This document shows positions 8,443 through 15,875 of a stretch of 62,182 nt of DNA, in pieces. The stretch covers positions 1-62,182 of the forward strand of contig NZ_BDBX01000037.1 in NCBI RefSeq assembly GCF_001613205.1, in the 5' to 3' direction. Every line of letters starts with the position of its first letter. The first letter of the stretch is position 1. The notes below the pieces were generated by a model. The model made no database searches. It worked only from the letters and a program-made list of their open reading frames with translations, and was not told the origin of the DNA. This stretch comes from Nocardia sienata NBRC 100364 (GTDB lineage Bacteria; Actinomycetota; Actinomycetes; Mycobacteriales; Mycobacteriaceae). A program made the translations under genes and the position numbers.

Positions 8443-8763
8443 ATGGACGGCAGGGGTAGGGCGCTCGGCTTGATCCGCAGAGATGTGTGTGGTTACAGGG
8501 TCGATATCCACCGGGTAGCCGAGCGGTTCGAGCACCGGATCGTGTGGACGGTCTACCTCGATACCGGCCCGCTGGTGTCTGCGTTGATCCTGACGAGCGC
8601 AGTCATGGAACACGGTGCCGAGGCCGTGGTCGTGCCGGGCTTCGAGCACGCCGACGCGGTGCGCCACACGATTACCGATATCGCCGCGCTGATCACTCCG
8701 ATGCAGGTCTACCCGCGCGGCTACCGATGGCCGGTCATAGACCTGGACCGGAGGTGGCCGTGA
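8443..8763 (+). CDS. small hypothetical protein divergent from the XRE regulator
   Basis: A 106-residue protein of unknown function, without signal peptide or clear membrane helix. The N-terminal half is basic and the middle reads like alternating strands and helices (IVWTVYLDTGPLVSALILTS, then AEAVVVPGFEH). The stop overlaps the start of the next small gene by 4 bases, so the two are translationally coupled. Its place opposite a large XRE regulator resembles small accessory gene pairs in other Nocardia-type genomes. ATG 8443 follows an AGGGGAGTAA ribosome-binding site. Confidence 0.6.
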   Translation: MDGRGRALGLIRRDVCGYRVDIHRVAERFEHRIVWTVYLDTGPLVSALILTSAVMEHGAEAVVVPGFEHADAVRHTITDIAALITPMQVYPRGYRWPVIDLDRRWP

Positions 8764-8915
8764 TCACGCTGGGGTTCGTGGTGGCGGCAGGGCTGCCGCT
8801 CGCAGTGCTGGTCTGGGCGCTGGTCTGGCCCGAAGGCGGGCGCGGACAGCGGCTATACCGGCGAGAGGCGCACTGCGACAAGCAGATCAAAACGCGAGAC
8901 CGTACCGGTGGGTGA
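8760..8915 (+). CDS. 51-residue single-span membrane protein
   Basis: A small gene starting at GTG 8760 and overlapping the upstream stop in a GTGA arrangement. The first 25 residues are one hydrophobic helix (ITLGFVVAAGLPLAVLVWAL). The rest is short and positively charged (RGQRLYRREAHC, then KQIKTRDR), implying a cytoplasmic tail. The function is unknown. The coupling and the clean hydrophobic and basic halves argue that it is real. Confidence 0.55.
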   Translation: MITLGFVVAAGLPLAVLVWALVWPEGGRGQRLYRREAHCDKQIKTRDRTGG

Positions 8916-9106
8916 TGTCCTCGGATGGCGGACGTCTCGATCGAGTCGACTGCGAAGTAGGCGTATCGTGGCCGACTCCGTTGGGCAGTTCGATCGCATG
9001 AGGCGCGCTGTGTGGTGCCGGCATGTCGAATGTATCGAACCCACTCGGGATCGGTCGCGGTAGCCCGCGATTACTTCCACCATGTGTAATCAGCGGCAGA
9101 AAAGTG

Positions 9107-9141
9107 AAAAGGCACTCTCTGGGTCTCCTCAGAAAGTGCCT
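9107..9141 (-). terminator. terminator of the tRNA-Gly-Cys-Val operon
   Basis: Read on the minus strand, AGGCACTTTCT and AGAGAGTGCCT pair with one mismatch around a 10-base loop. The stem is followed by TTTT and another T-rich run. It lies just downstream of tRNA-Val. Confidence 0.75.
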
Positions 9142-9157
9142 CTGACTGCTGTCACGA

Positions 9158-9232
9158 TGGTGCGCGATACTGGGATTGAACCAGTGACCTCTTCCGTGTC
9201 AGGGAAGCGCTCTCCCGCTGAGCTAATCGCGC
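9158..9232 (-). tRNA. tRNA-Val (anticodon GAC)
   Basis: A full cloverleaf on the minus strand. The acceptor GCGCGAT pairs with ATCGCGC, the anticodon stem CTTCC pairs with GGAAG, the loop CTGACAC carries GAC, and the T arm is ACTGG/CCAGT. A 3' CCA is encoded (TGG at 9158-9160). It is the last tRNA of a three-gene operon. Confidence 0.95.
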
Positions 9233-9233
9233 G

Positions 9234-9304
9234 AGGTGGAGACGGGAATCGAACCCGTGTGCACGGCTTTGCAGGCCGTTGCCTCACCACTCGGCCACTC
9301 CACC
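9234..9304 (-). tRNA. tRNA-Cys (anticodon GCA)
   Basis: A cloverleaf on the minus strand. The acceptor GGTGGAG pairs with CTCCACC, the anticodon loop CTGCAAA carries GCA, and the discriminator is U, the known Cys identity base. CCA is not encoded. It lies one base from tRNA-Val. Confidence 0.95.
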
Positions 9305-9348
9305 GCGCAAAGGGGGAAGGCATTCTATGCGCCTGGCCCTACCTCTCG

Positions 9349-9421
9349 AGCGGATGACGGGATTCGAACCCGCGACCCTCACCTTGGCAAGGTGATGCGC
9401 TACCAGCTGCGCTACATCCGC
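9349..9421 (-). tRNA. tRNA-Gly (anticodon GCC)
   Basis: A cloverleaf on the minus strand. The acceptor GCGGATG pairs with CATCCGC, the anticodon loop TTGCCAA carries GCC, the T arm is CGGG/CCCG, and the discriminator is U. CCA is not encoded. It is the first gene of the Gly-Cys-Val operon. Confidence 0.95.
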
Positions 9422-9469
9422 ATTCTGCATCCCCGGTGGCCGTTTCCGTCCTCCGTGGTGCGAGACAGA

Positions 9470-9499
9470 ACATTAGCCGACGTTCGGCGAAACCTACAA
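9470..9499 (-). promoter_or_regulatory. putative promoter of the tRNA-Gly-Cys-Val operon
   Basis: On the minus strand, TTGTAG (9494-9499) and TAATGT (9470-9475) are 18 bases apart and sit about 50 bases upstream of tRNA-Gly. This is a plausible sigma-70-type promoter. Confidence 0.4.
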
Positions 9500-9517
9500 A
9501 TCGCCTGGTAGACGCCA

Positions 9518-9541
9518 GTAAATTACAAATTTGTCATTTAC
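9518..9541. repeat. 24-bp near-perfect A+T-rich palindrome upstream of the tRNA operon
   Basis: The left half is GTAAATTACAAA (9518-9529) and the right half TTTGTCATTTAC (9530-9541). Eleven of twelve positions pair with no spacer, and the central ACAAATTTGT is perfect. It is an A+T island in about 70% GC DNA, placed between two divergent tRNA units. It could be an operator, or an UP-like element for the tRNA promoter. Confidence 0.7.
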
Positions 9542-9734
9542 AGGCGGTGCCCGGTCCGGCCCGGCCGGGCAGCCGGTCGGCCGCGACGGGACCCCCCTTG
9601 CCACTGGGCAGTGCGCGGCCCCGGCCACCCCGCTACGGGAATGACAACCGGGTGATTTGGTGGCGAACGGGTGGTGCGTGTTAAGGTTCGTACTCGTTCG
9701 GAGGGCTTCGAAATCCTCCCGAGCGGTTCATCCC

Positions 9735-9806
9735 GGTCTCATAGCTCAGCGGGAGAGCGTCCGCCTCACACGCGGAAGGTCGCTGGTTCGATCCCAGCTG
9801 GGACCA
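9735..9806 (+). tRNA. tRNA-Val (anticodon CAC)
   Basis: A cloverleaf on the plus strand. The acceptor GGTCTCA pairs with TGGGACC (one G-U), the anticodon stem TCCGC pairs with GCGGA, the loop CTCACAC carries CAC, the T arm is GCTGG/CCAGC, and the discriminator is A. CCA is not encoded. It is a separate transcription unit divergent from the other three tRNA genes. Confidence 0.95.
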
Positions 9807-9810
9807 CAAC

Positions 9811-9847
9811 AATCCCCCTGCCATATCGCCTGGTCAGGGGGATTTTT
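9811..9847 (+). terminator. rho-independent terminator of tRNA-Val(CAC)
   Basis: AATCCCCCTG (9811-9820) pairs perfectly with CAGGGGGATT (9835-9844) around a 14-base loop, ending in TTTTT (9843-9847). Confidence 0.9.
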
Positions 9848-10252
9848 GTATTTCAGGATCGGTCTGGTGGAAGTCCGGGAATATGCGCCGAGATCGGGTC
9901 GAAGTCGCACGTATGTTGCACGCGATGCGCGCGGAGCCACCACGGGATGGCTCTGCTGGGGGCTGGCATGCGTAAACGCGGGCCGGCTCCCCGCCTGCCC
10001 CGATGAGGCCCGCGGTCCGGGTGCACGTGTCGATATCCGGATATGCGTATCCGGTGATGTGGTAGCGGGCATCGGGTGGGGCCCGGAGCTGTATCGTCAA
10101 CCGCTCCGGTGATAGCTTTCAGGTATGGGTTTCGGGGCGGAGCAGTCGGCTCGCGCGATCGTCCCGGCGCGGCTCGTTGCCGGTTCGGAGAAGCGCCGGG
10201 CCGAGGCGGTGTGCGGGTGGGCCGAACCGGTGCCGTACCGGGCAGCGTCGAG
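9848..10252. other. intergenic region between tRNA-Val and the capA-like gene
   Basis: About 405 bases with no convincing gene. The in-frame extension of the next gene through here is Arg/Gly-rich and unlike coding sequence. No clear promoter or structured element was recognised. Confidence 0.4.
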
Positions 10253-11353
10253 ATGACGGTCACGGTTCTTCTCGGCGGCGATGTGATGCTGGGTCGTGGC
10301 GTGGACCAGATCCTGCCGCATCCGGGAGCCCCGGAATTGCGGGAGCCGTGGGTCCGGGATGCGCGGCGCTACGTCGAATTGGCGGAGTGGGCCCACGGAT
10401 CGGTGCCGCGGCCCTGTGGCTACGAATGGGTGTGGGGTGAGGTGCCGGCCCTGCTGGACGAGCTGGCGCCCGAGGTGCGCCTGGTCAATCTGGAGACCGC
10501 GGTCACCGCCGACGGTCGCTTCGAGCCCGGCAAAGGCATCCACTATCGGATGCAGCCCGGCAATCTGCCGGCGCTCACCGCGTTCGCCCCCGACGTCTGC
10601 GCGTTGAGCAACAACCATGCCCTCGATTTCGGTATCGGCGGATTGATGGACACACTCGGCGCACTGGCCGACGCGGGCATTCGGGCCGTGGGCGCGGGGG
10701 CCGATCTCGACGCGGCGCAACAGCCCGTCGCGGTGCCACTACCGGACGGACGGCGCGTCCTGATCGCGTCCGTAGCGACCCGGTCCAGCGGTGTGCCGGC
10801 GGGCTGGGCCGCGGGCCCCGGCCATCCCGGCGTCTGGCGACTCGACCACCCCTCCGTGCGGCATGCCGACGAAATCGCGGCGCATCTATCGGACCACCGG
10901 CGCGACGATGATCTCACGATCGTTTCGATCCATTGGGGATCCAACTGGGGGTACGGAACCGGCCTGAGCGAGCGGCAATTCGCACACCGTCTCATCGACG
11001 CCGGCATCGATATCGTGCACGGTCACTCCGCGCACCATCCCCGGCCGATCGAGATCTACCGGGGCAAACCCATCCTGTACGGATGCGGTGATGTGATCGA
11101 CGATTACGAGGGTATCGGCGGCCACGAGTCCTACCGGCCCGACCTGCGGCTGCTGTATCTCGTCACGCTCGATCCGTCCGGCCCGGCCGTGCTGCGAATG
11201 CTGCCCCTCCGTATCCGTCGCATACGGCTCGAGCGCCCGGGGCGATCGGATACGCAGTGGCTACGGACTCGGCTCGCCGATATCAGCCACCGCTTCGGCA
11301 CCCGGGTCGAGATCGGGTCCGACGATCTGCTGACTGCCGAAGCCGCGGCGTGA
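10253..11353 (+). CDS. CapA/PgsA-like metallophosphatase-fold protein
   Basis: A 366-residue protein of the CapA family, whose Bacillus member takes part in poly-gamma-glutamate capsule synthesis and which has a calcineurin-like metallophosphatase fold. Visible motifs are GGDVMLGRGVD at residues 8-18, NLETAV, the family signature LSNNHALDFG, VSIHWGSNWGY and VHGHSAHHPRPIE, then GKPILYGCGDV. No signal peptide or membrane helix is present, so it is probably cytosolic. ATG 10253 is chosen because the family starts with this strand. Its role in this organism is unknown, as no PgsB or PgsC partner is nearby. Confidence 0.85.
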   Translation: MTVTVLLGGDVMLGRGVDQILPHPGAPELREPWVRDARRYVELAEWAHGSVPRPCGYEWVWGEVPALLDELAPEVRLVNLETAVTADGRFEPGKGIHYRMQPGNLPALTAFAPDVCALSNNHALDFGIGGLMDTLGALADAGIRAVGAGADLDAAQQPVAVPLPDGRRVLIASVATRSSGVPAGWAAGPGHPGVWRLDHPSVRHADEIAAHLSDHRRDDDLTIVSIHWGSNWGYGTGLSERQFAHRLIDAGIDIVHGHSAHHPRPIEIYRGKPILYGCGDVIDDYEGIGGHESYRPDLRLLYLVTLDPSGPAVLRMLPLRIRRIRLERPGRSDTQWLRTRLADISHRFGTRVEIGSDDLLTAEAAA

Positions 11354-11450
11354 CGCTCGGCTTTCCTTCTGCCGCAGAACTTTCCGGATTCGGCCTGTAA
11401 CGGGTCGGCGACCGCGCACGCCGGGAGGCGGCCCGCCGTTACGGATCCGA

Positions 11451-13955
11451 TCAGGGTCGCCCTGGCCTTCGCGGCGAGCCGTCCGGGTGCGGCCGTCGCT
11501 GCTGCGGCTCTCCTCGGTCGCGGCTATACGCCGTGGCCCGCTCGGTACCGGGGGCGAGGGCCGAGCGCGAAGTCGGCGAATCGCCCGCCGGAGACCGGCC
11601 GTGTGCCGGTCGCTCGGGATGTGTGGCGAGTTGTCCGGCCGGGATCAGCTCCGGAAGGCGGTGGATGCGCAGGGGCGGGAGGTCGCCCGTGTAGCGTGCG
11701 ATCTGGACCAGGCAGCTGTTGGCCGACGGCCCCTGGGCCAGCGAACTGGTGCCGATGTCGTTGGTGACGGTGTTCGGATTGCCGTGTATGTCCAGTGAAT
11801 TCGGGTCGGCGGGGTCCAAGGGGTCGTACCAGGCGCCGGTTGCCATGTGCACGACCCCGGGCCGGACCGCGTCGGTGAGCTGCAGGCCCGCGAGCAGGGC
11901 GCCGCGGTCGTTGAAGACGCGGACGATATCGCCGTCGCGCAGGCCGCGGGCGGCGGCGTCGGCGGGGTGCATGCGTAGGGGTTCGCGGTCGCGGATCTTG
12001 GATTCCCGGCTGGTGACGCCGTAGTCGAGCTGACTGTGCAGGCGGGTCGCGGGCTGGTGGGAGAGCAGGTGCAGCGGGAAGCGTTGCGCGCGGGGGCTGC
12101 CGAGCCATTCCCGGGCGGGGAACCAGGCGGGGTGCCCGGGGCAATCGGGGTAGCCGAAGTCGGCGACGGTGCGGGAGAAGATCTCGATCCGGCCCGACGG
12201 TGTACCGAGTGGGTGGCGGTCCGGGTCGTCGCGGAATCGTTCGAGTACGTGGCGGCTTTCGGGTAGCCGGGGGCGCAGATCGATCGGCGAACCGGAGCGG
12301 AACTCGCTGTAGCCGGGGAGGGTGATACCGGCGGCGGCCGCGTTGTCGACGGTGGTCTGCCACAGGTGCTCCACCCACTGCCGCGCGGTGCGGCCTTCGG
12401 TGAACCGTGGGCCGAAACCCAGCCGGTCGGCGAGGTCGGCGAAGATCGCGTAGTCGTCGCGTGCCTCCCGGTAGGGCGGCAGAACCGCGCGCATGGGGGA
12501 GAGCCAGTGATCGACCCGCGCGGCGGCGAAATCCTCGCGTTCCTGGGCGGAAGTGCTGGGCAGCACGATATCGGCCAGGCGCGCGGTGGCGGTCCAACTG
12601 ACCTCGTTGACGATCACCGTTCGCGGCCGGGTCCAGGCGCGGCGCAGCCGGTTGAGGTCCTGGTGATGGTGGAACGGGTTGCCGCCGGCCCAGTAGACGA
12701 GGTCGATATGCGGAAGGGTGAGGACGCGGCCGTTGTAGTCGACGGTCTCGCCGGGGCGCTCCAGCATGTCGGTGAGGCGCGCCACCGGAACGACCTCGGC
12801 GACCGGGTTCGGCGGCTGCGGCAGGGCGGCGATCTCGAATGGCAGCCGGCGGCGCTGCATCCCGTTGGTCATTCCGCTGCCGGTGCCCATGAGGACGCCG
12901 CCGCCGGGCAGACCGATATAGCCGAGTGCGGCGGCCAGTGCCCAGGCGGCCCAATAGGTCTGTTCCCCGTGTTCGGCGCGCTGCAGAGCGTAGGGGAGCC
13001 CGATCACACAGCGTTCCCGGGCCAGTAGCCGGGCCAGCTCCCGGATCTCGGCGGCGGGCACTTCCGACAGCGACGCCGCCCACTCCGGGGTTTTCGGTTC
13101 GCCGTCCGCGCGCCCGGTCACATAGTCGGCGAAGCGGTCGAAACCGACGGTGTAGCGGTGCAGGAAGGCCCGGTCGTACAGATCCTCGGTCACGAGGGTG
13201 TGCACCAGGGCCAGCATGATCGCCACATCACTGCCCGGCCGGCACGGGATCCAGCGGGCGGCGAGCACCGGCTCGAGATCGTCTCGGACGGGCCCGATAT
13301 TGATCGTGTCGACACCGGCGGCCCGGAGAGCCGCGAGGTGGTCGCGATAGCCGTGGGCGCCGAAGCCGCCCGGGTTGACCTGCGCGTTCCGTGCCGCCGC
13401 GCCGCCGAAGAAGACGATGCGGGCACAGTGGCGCGCGATCTCGTCCGTGGTGGGGGCCTGCCGCGCGGCGTAGTAGGCGTTCATCCCGAGTACATGCGGG
13501 ATCGTGACTTCGGCGGCGGCGAACGAATAGGTGTCGACCGAGGCGGTGTAGCCGCCGAACATCCGCAGGAAGCGATGGATCTGTCCCTGGGTGTGGTGGA
13601 ACCGGCCGGCGCTGGCCCAGCCGTAGGAGCCGCCGTAGATCGCGCGGTTACCCGCTCGCTCCCGGGTGGACCGCAGGGCGTCTGCGGCGATATCCAGCGC
13701 CTCGTCCCAGCCGACCTCCACGAACGGTTCGCGGCCCCGGTGCGCGGTGTCGCTGTGCTCGCGGTCCCGGTAGTAGCCCAGCCGGACGGCGGGCCGGGCG
13801 ATGCGGTGATCGGGGTCGTGGGTGGCGGTGAGCGAGCGGCCGATCGGCGAGGGGTCGGGGTCGGATCCGGCGGGGGTGACGCGAAGTTCGCCGTCGCCGG
13901 CGCGGTCGATCAGGTAGTTGCCCCAGTGTGTCGCGGTCGGTAGCGGCTGCGTCAT
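11451..13955 (-). CDS. bisC: BisC/TorA-type molybdopterin oxidoreductase, probable biotin sulfoxide reductase
   Basis: An 834-residue DMSO-reductase-family enzyme. There are no N-terminal cysteines for an Fe-S cluster and no Tat signal, which fits cytosolic BisC. GGSYGWASAGRFHHTQ holds the serine expected to ligate Mo. Cofactor-binding segments follow, such as FFGGAAARNAQ, GGGVLMGTGSGMTNGM and DIVLPSTSAQEREDF, then the C-terminal barrel (LRMHPADAAARGLRDGD and VHMATGAWYDP). BisC reduces biotin sulfoxide back to biotin, and the neighbouring divergent bioY operon supports that substrate over DMSO or TMAO. ATG 13955 is chosen over an upstream Arg-rich extension. The last 60 or so residues are a low-complexity Arg/Pro tail. 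Confidence 0.82.
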   Translation of the reverse strand: MTQPLPTATHWGNYLIDRAGDGELRVTPAGSDPDPSPIGRSLTATHDPDHRIARPAVRLGYYRDREHSDTAHRGREPFVEVGWDEALDIAADALRSTRERAGNRAIYGGSYGWASAGRFHHTQGQIHRFLRMFGGYTASVDTYSFAAAEVTIPHVLGMNAYYAARQAPTTDEIARHCARIVFFGGAAARNAQVNPGGFGAHGYRDHLAALRAAGVDTINIGPVRDDLEPVLAARWIPCRPGSDVAIMLALVHTLVTEDLYDRAFLHRYTVGFDRFADYVTGRADGEPKTPEWAASLSEVPAAEIRELARLLARERCVIGLPYALQRAEHGEQTYWAAWALAAALGYIGLPGGGVLMGTGSGMTNGMQRRRLPFEIAALPQPPNPVAEVVPVARLTDMLERPGETVDYNGRVLTLPHIDLVYWAGGNPFHHHQDLNRLRRAWTRPRTVIVNEVSWTATARLADIVLPSTSAQEREDFAAARVDHWLSPMRAVLPPYREARDDYAIFADLADRLGFGPRFTEGRTARQWVEHLWQTTVDNAAAAGITLPGYSEFRSGSPIDLRPRLPESRHVLERFRDDPDRHPLGTPSGRIEIFSRTVADFGYPDCPGHPAWFPAREWLGSPRAQRFPLHLLSHQPATRLHSQLDYGVTSRESKIRDREPLRMHPADAAARGLRDGDIVRVFNDRGALLAGLQLTDAVRPGVVHMATGAWYDPLDPADPNSLDIHGNPNTVTNDIGTSSLAQGPSANSCLVQIARYTGDLPPLRIHRLPELIPAGQLATHPERPAHGRSPAGDSPTSRSALAPGTERATAYSRDRGEPQQRRPHPDGSPRRPGRP

Positions 13956-14135
13956 CGTGGTCCTTCGGGCGGTTGTACGGCGATCCGGGTCATCGATCAC
14001 GGTACGACCGGGTCGATGTCCGAAGCGGGTCATGGGGTCGAAGGGGCGCGTAATTCGTCAGCCGGGAAGGTTCGGGTCCCTGGGCAGGGTGACAACCGCG
14101 GGGGACCCGTCGGCGGGTTACCCGGCGATTGCTAT

Positions 14136-14152
14136 CTTGAACGTCGTTCAAG
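14136..14152. promoter_or_regulatory. candidate BioQ-type biotin operator
   Basis: CTTGAACGTCGTTCAAG is a perfect odd-centred 17-bp palindrome. It contains TGAAC-N3-GTTCA, close to the TGAAC-N3-GTTAC motif I recall for the corynebacterial BioQ repressor. It lies 25 bases upstream of the bioY GTG, overlapping a TATCTT-like sequence, in the 221-base gap shared with bisC. This suggests biotin-dependent repression of bioY and perhaps of both directions. Confidence 0.8.
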
Positions 14153-14176
14153 TCATGGTGTTGCGGAGGTATCCCG

Positions 14177-14761
14177 GTGAGCGGTGTCGACAACGAGCGG
14201 ATGCCGCGGCCGGGTATCACCGCCCGCGATATGGCACAGATCGCGGTGTTCGCCGCGTTGATCGCCGCGCTCGGCCTCCCGGGTGCCATCACGGTCGGAT
14301 TCACCGGTGTGCCGATCACCGTGCAGACCCTCGGTGTCCTGCTGGCCGGGGCGGTGCTGGGACCGCGCAAAGGCACGGCCGCGGTGGCGGTCTTCATCGC
14401 TTTGACCCTCATCGGGCTGCCGCTGCTGTCGGGCGGCCGGACCGGGCTGACCGCGCTGGCCGGACCGAGCGCCGGCTATCTGGTCGGCTGGATCCCGACG
14501 GCGCTGTTCATCGGGGTGCTCACCGCCCGGCTCGTGCCCAAGTATCCGGTGCTGCCCGCATTGCTGATCAACGCGGCCGGCGGGATCGTGGTCATCTACT
14601 TCTTCGGGACCCTCGGACTGCTGCTGCGCACCGATATCGCGCTGTGGGCGGCGATCACCTCGAACGGCGTGTACCTGCCCGGTGATCTGCTGAAGGTGGT
14701 CGTCGCGACGATGGTGGCCAAAGGTGTACACCGCGCCTACCCCGGGCTGATCCGTGCCTAG
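14177..14761 (+). CDS. bioY: BioY, biotin-binding S component of an ECF transporter
   Basis: A 194-residue membrane protein with about six hydrophobic helices. Typical BioY features are the opening DMAQIAVFAALIAALGLPG helix, the VGFTGVPITVQTLGVLLAG signature, ALTLIGLPLLSGGRTGL and GPSAGYLVGW. It binds biotin with high affinity and works with BioM and BioN, encoded three and four genes downstream. GTG 14177 follows a GGAGGT ribosome-binding site. The next gene overlaps its stop by 8 bases. The upstream palindrome indicates biotin control. Confidence 0.95.
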   Translation: MSGVDNERMPRPGITARDMAQIAVFAALIAALGLPGAITVGFTGVPITVQTLGVLLAGAVLGPRKGTAAVAVFIALTLIGLPLLSGGRTGLTALAGPSAGYLVGWIPTALFIGVLTARLVPKYPVLPALLINAAGGIVVIYFFGTLGLLLRTDIALWAAITSNGVYLPGDLLKVVVATMVAKGVHRAYPGLIRA

Positions 14762-15875
14762 CCGCGAACTCGGCGGAGCCGGCGACGCGCCCGCGCTCGA
14801 TCTCGGCGGGCAGCGGTACAGCTACGCCGAACTCGACCGCGCCGTCGACCGCTGGATCGAACGGCACGAGCCGGGACCGGGCGGATACGACGCCTCCACT
14901 CTTCCCGTCGCCGAAGCGCTGATCTGCGTCTGCGCGGCCGCGCGGCGCGGTGTCCCGGTCGCGGTGGAGGACCCCACCACACGCCCCGACCGCACCGAAT
15001 GGCCGGCCTCGGCATTCCTGCTGGTCGCCACCTCGGGGTCGACCGGGCGGCCCCGGCCGCTGGCCCGCACCGCCGCCTCCTGGTACGACAGTTTTCCGTC
15101 CTTCACCGCGCTCACCGGGGTCACGGCCGCCGACCGGGTCCTGCTCACCGGCCCGCTGCACGCGACGATGCATCTGTTCGGGGCCCTGCACGCGCTGTGG
15201 TGCGGGGCCTGTGTCACCGACGACCCGCGACAGGCCACGGTCGTGCACGCCGTTCCGGCGGTACTGCGCGAGGTCGTGCGTACCGCGCCCGAGTTGCGCA
15301 CCGCCGTCGTCGCCGGAATCGCGGCCGACCCCGGAGCGCTCGCGGCGGCCGGTCATCTGCGCGTCGTCGAGTACTACGGCTCCTCCGAGGTATCGCTGGT
15401 CGCCGCCCGGCGGGTACCCGAACCGCTGCGGTTGCTCGACGAGGTGGACGCCGAGATCCGCGACGGGTTGCTCTATGTCCGGTCGCCCTACACGGTGCTC
15501 GGTGCGCCCGAATGGTTCGGTGTCGGCGATCTGGCCGTACTCGGGGACAATCGGGAACTCGCGGTGCGCGGACGGGGCGAGGCGGTGATCAATGTCGGTG
15601 GTACCACCGTCGTCGCCGAGGACGTGGAACGGATACTCGGCCGTATCGACGGTGTGGTGGCGGCCGCGGTGATCGGTTCGAAGCATGCGGTGTTCGGCTC
15701 AACGGTTACGGCGGCAGTGCAATTGGACGGCGTCGCGATCGATGAGGTGCGGCGGCGAGCGCGCGGGCTGCTGAGCCGGGAAGCGGTGCCGCGCCGCTGG
15801 GTGCGGGTCGGTGAACTCCCCACCACGACCGCCGGGAAGGTCGCCCGGGGCCGGTTGAAAGACTTGCTGGCGTGA
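14754..15875 (+). CDS. short AMP-binding acyl-CoA/acid ligase in the biotin operon
   Basis: A 373-residue adenylate-forming enzyme, shorter than usual (about 500) because the N-terminal subdomain is reduced. The P-loop is ATSGSTGRPRP (usual Lys replaced by Arg). The A5 motif is YYGSSE, the ATP-ribose Asp is in GVGDLAVL, the hinge is RGEAVINVGG, and the C-terminal catalytic Lys is in TTAGKVARGRL. It presumably activates a carboxylic acid as its AMP ester and CoA thioester. It overlaps bioY and the thiolase gene, so all three are coupled. Given the context, pimelate, another dicarboxylate, or biotin and its side-chain derivatives are candidate substrates. Confidence 0.8.
   Translation: MPSRELGGAGDAPALDLGGQRYSYAELDRAVDRWIERHEPGPGGYDASTLPVAEALICVCAAARRGVPVAVEDPTTRPDRTEWPASAFLLVATSGSTGRPRPLARTAASWYDSFPSFTALTGVTAADRVLLTGPLHATMHLFGALHALWCGACVTDDPRQATVVHAVPAVLREVVRTAPELRTAVVAGIAADPGALAAAGHLRVVEYYGSSEVSLVAARRVPEPLRLLDEVDAEIRDGLLYVRSPYTVLGAPEWFGVGDLAVLGDNRELAVRGRGEAVINVGGTTVVAEDVERILGRIDGVVAAAVIGSKHAVFGSTVTAAVQLDGVAIDEVRRRARGLLSREAVPRRWVRVGELPTTTAGKVARGRLKDLLA

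Noticed and set aside
9657..10112. Plus-strand open frames across tRNA-Val(CAC)
   Set aside because: They translate the tRNA and its terminator and have no independent support.
13956..14033. N-terminal 26-residue extension of the BisC-type protein as a Tat signal
   Set aside because: It has Arg pairs but no hydrophobic core, and a normal start with the usual N-terminus lies at 13955. Cytosolic BisC needs no signal.
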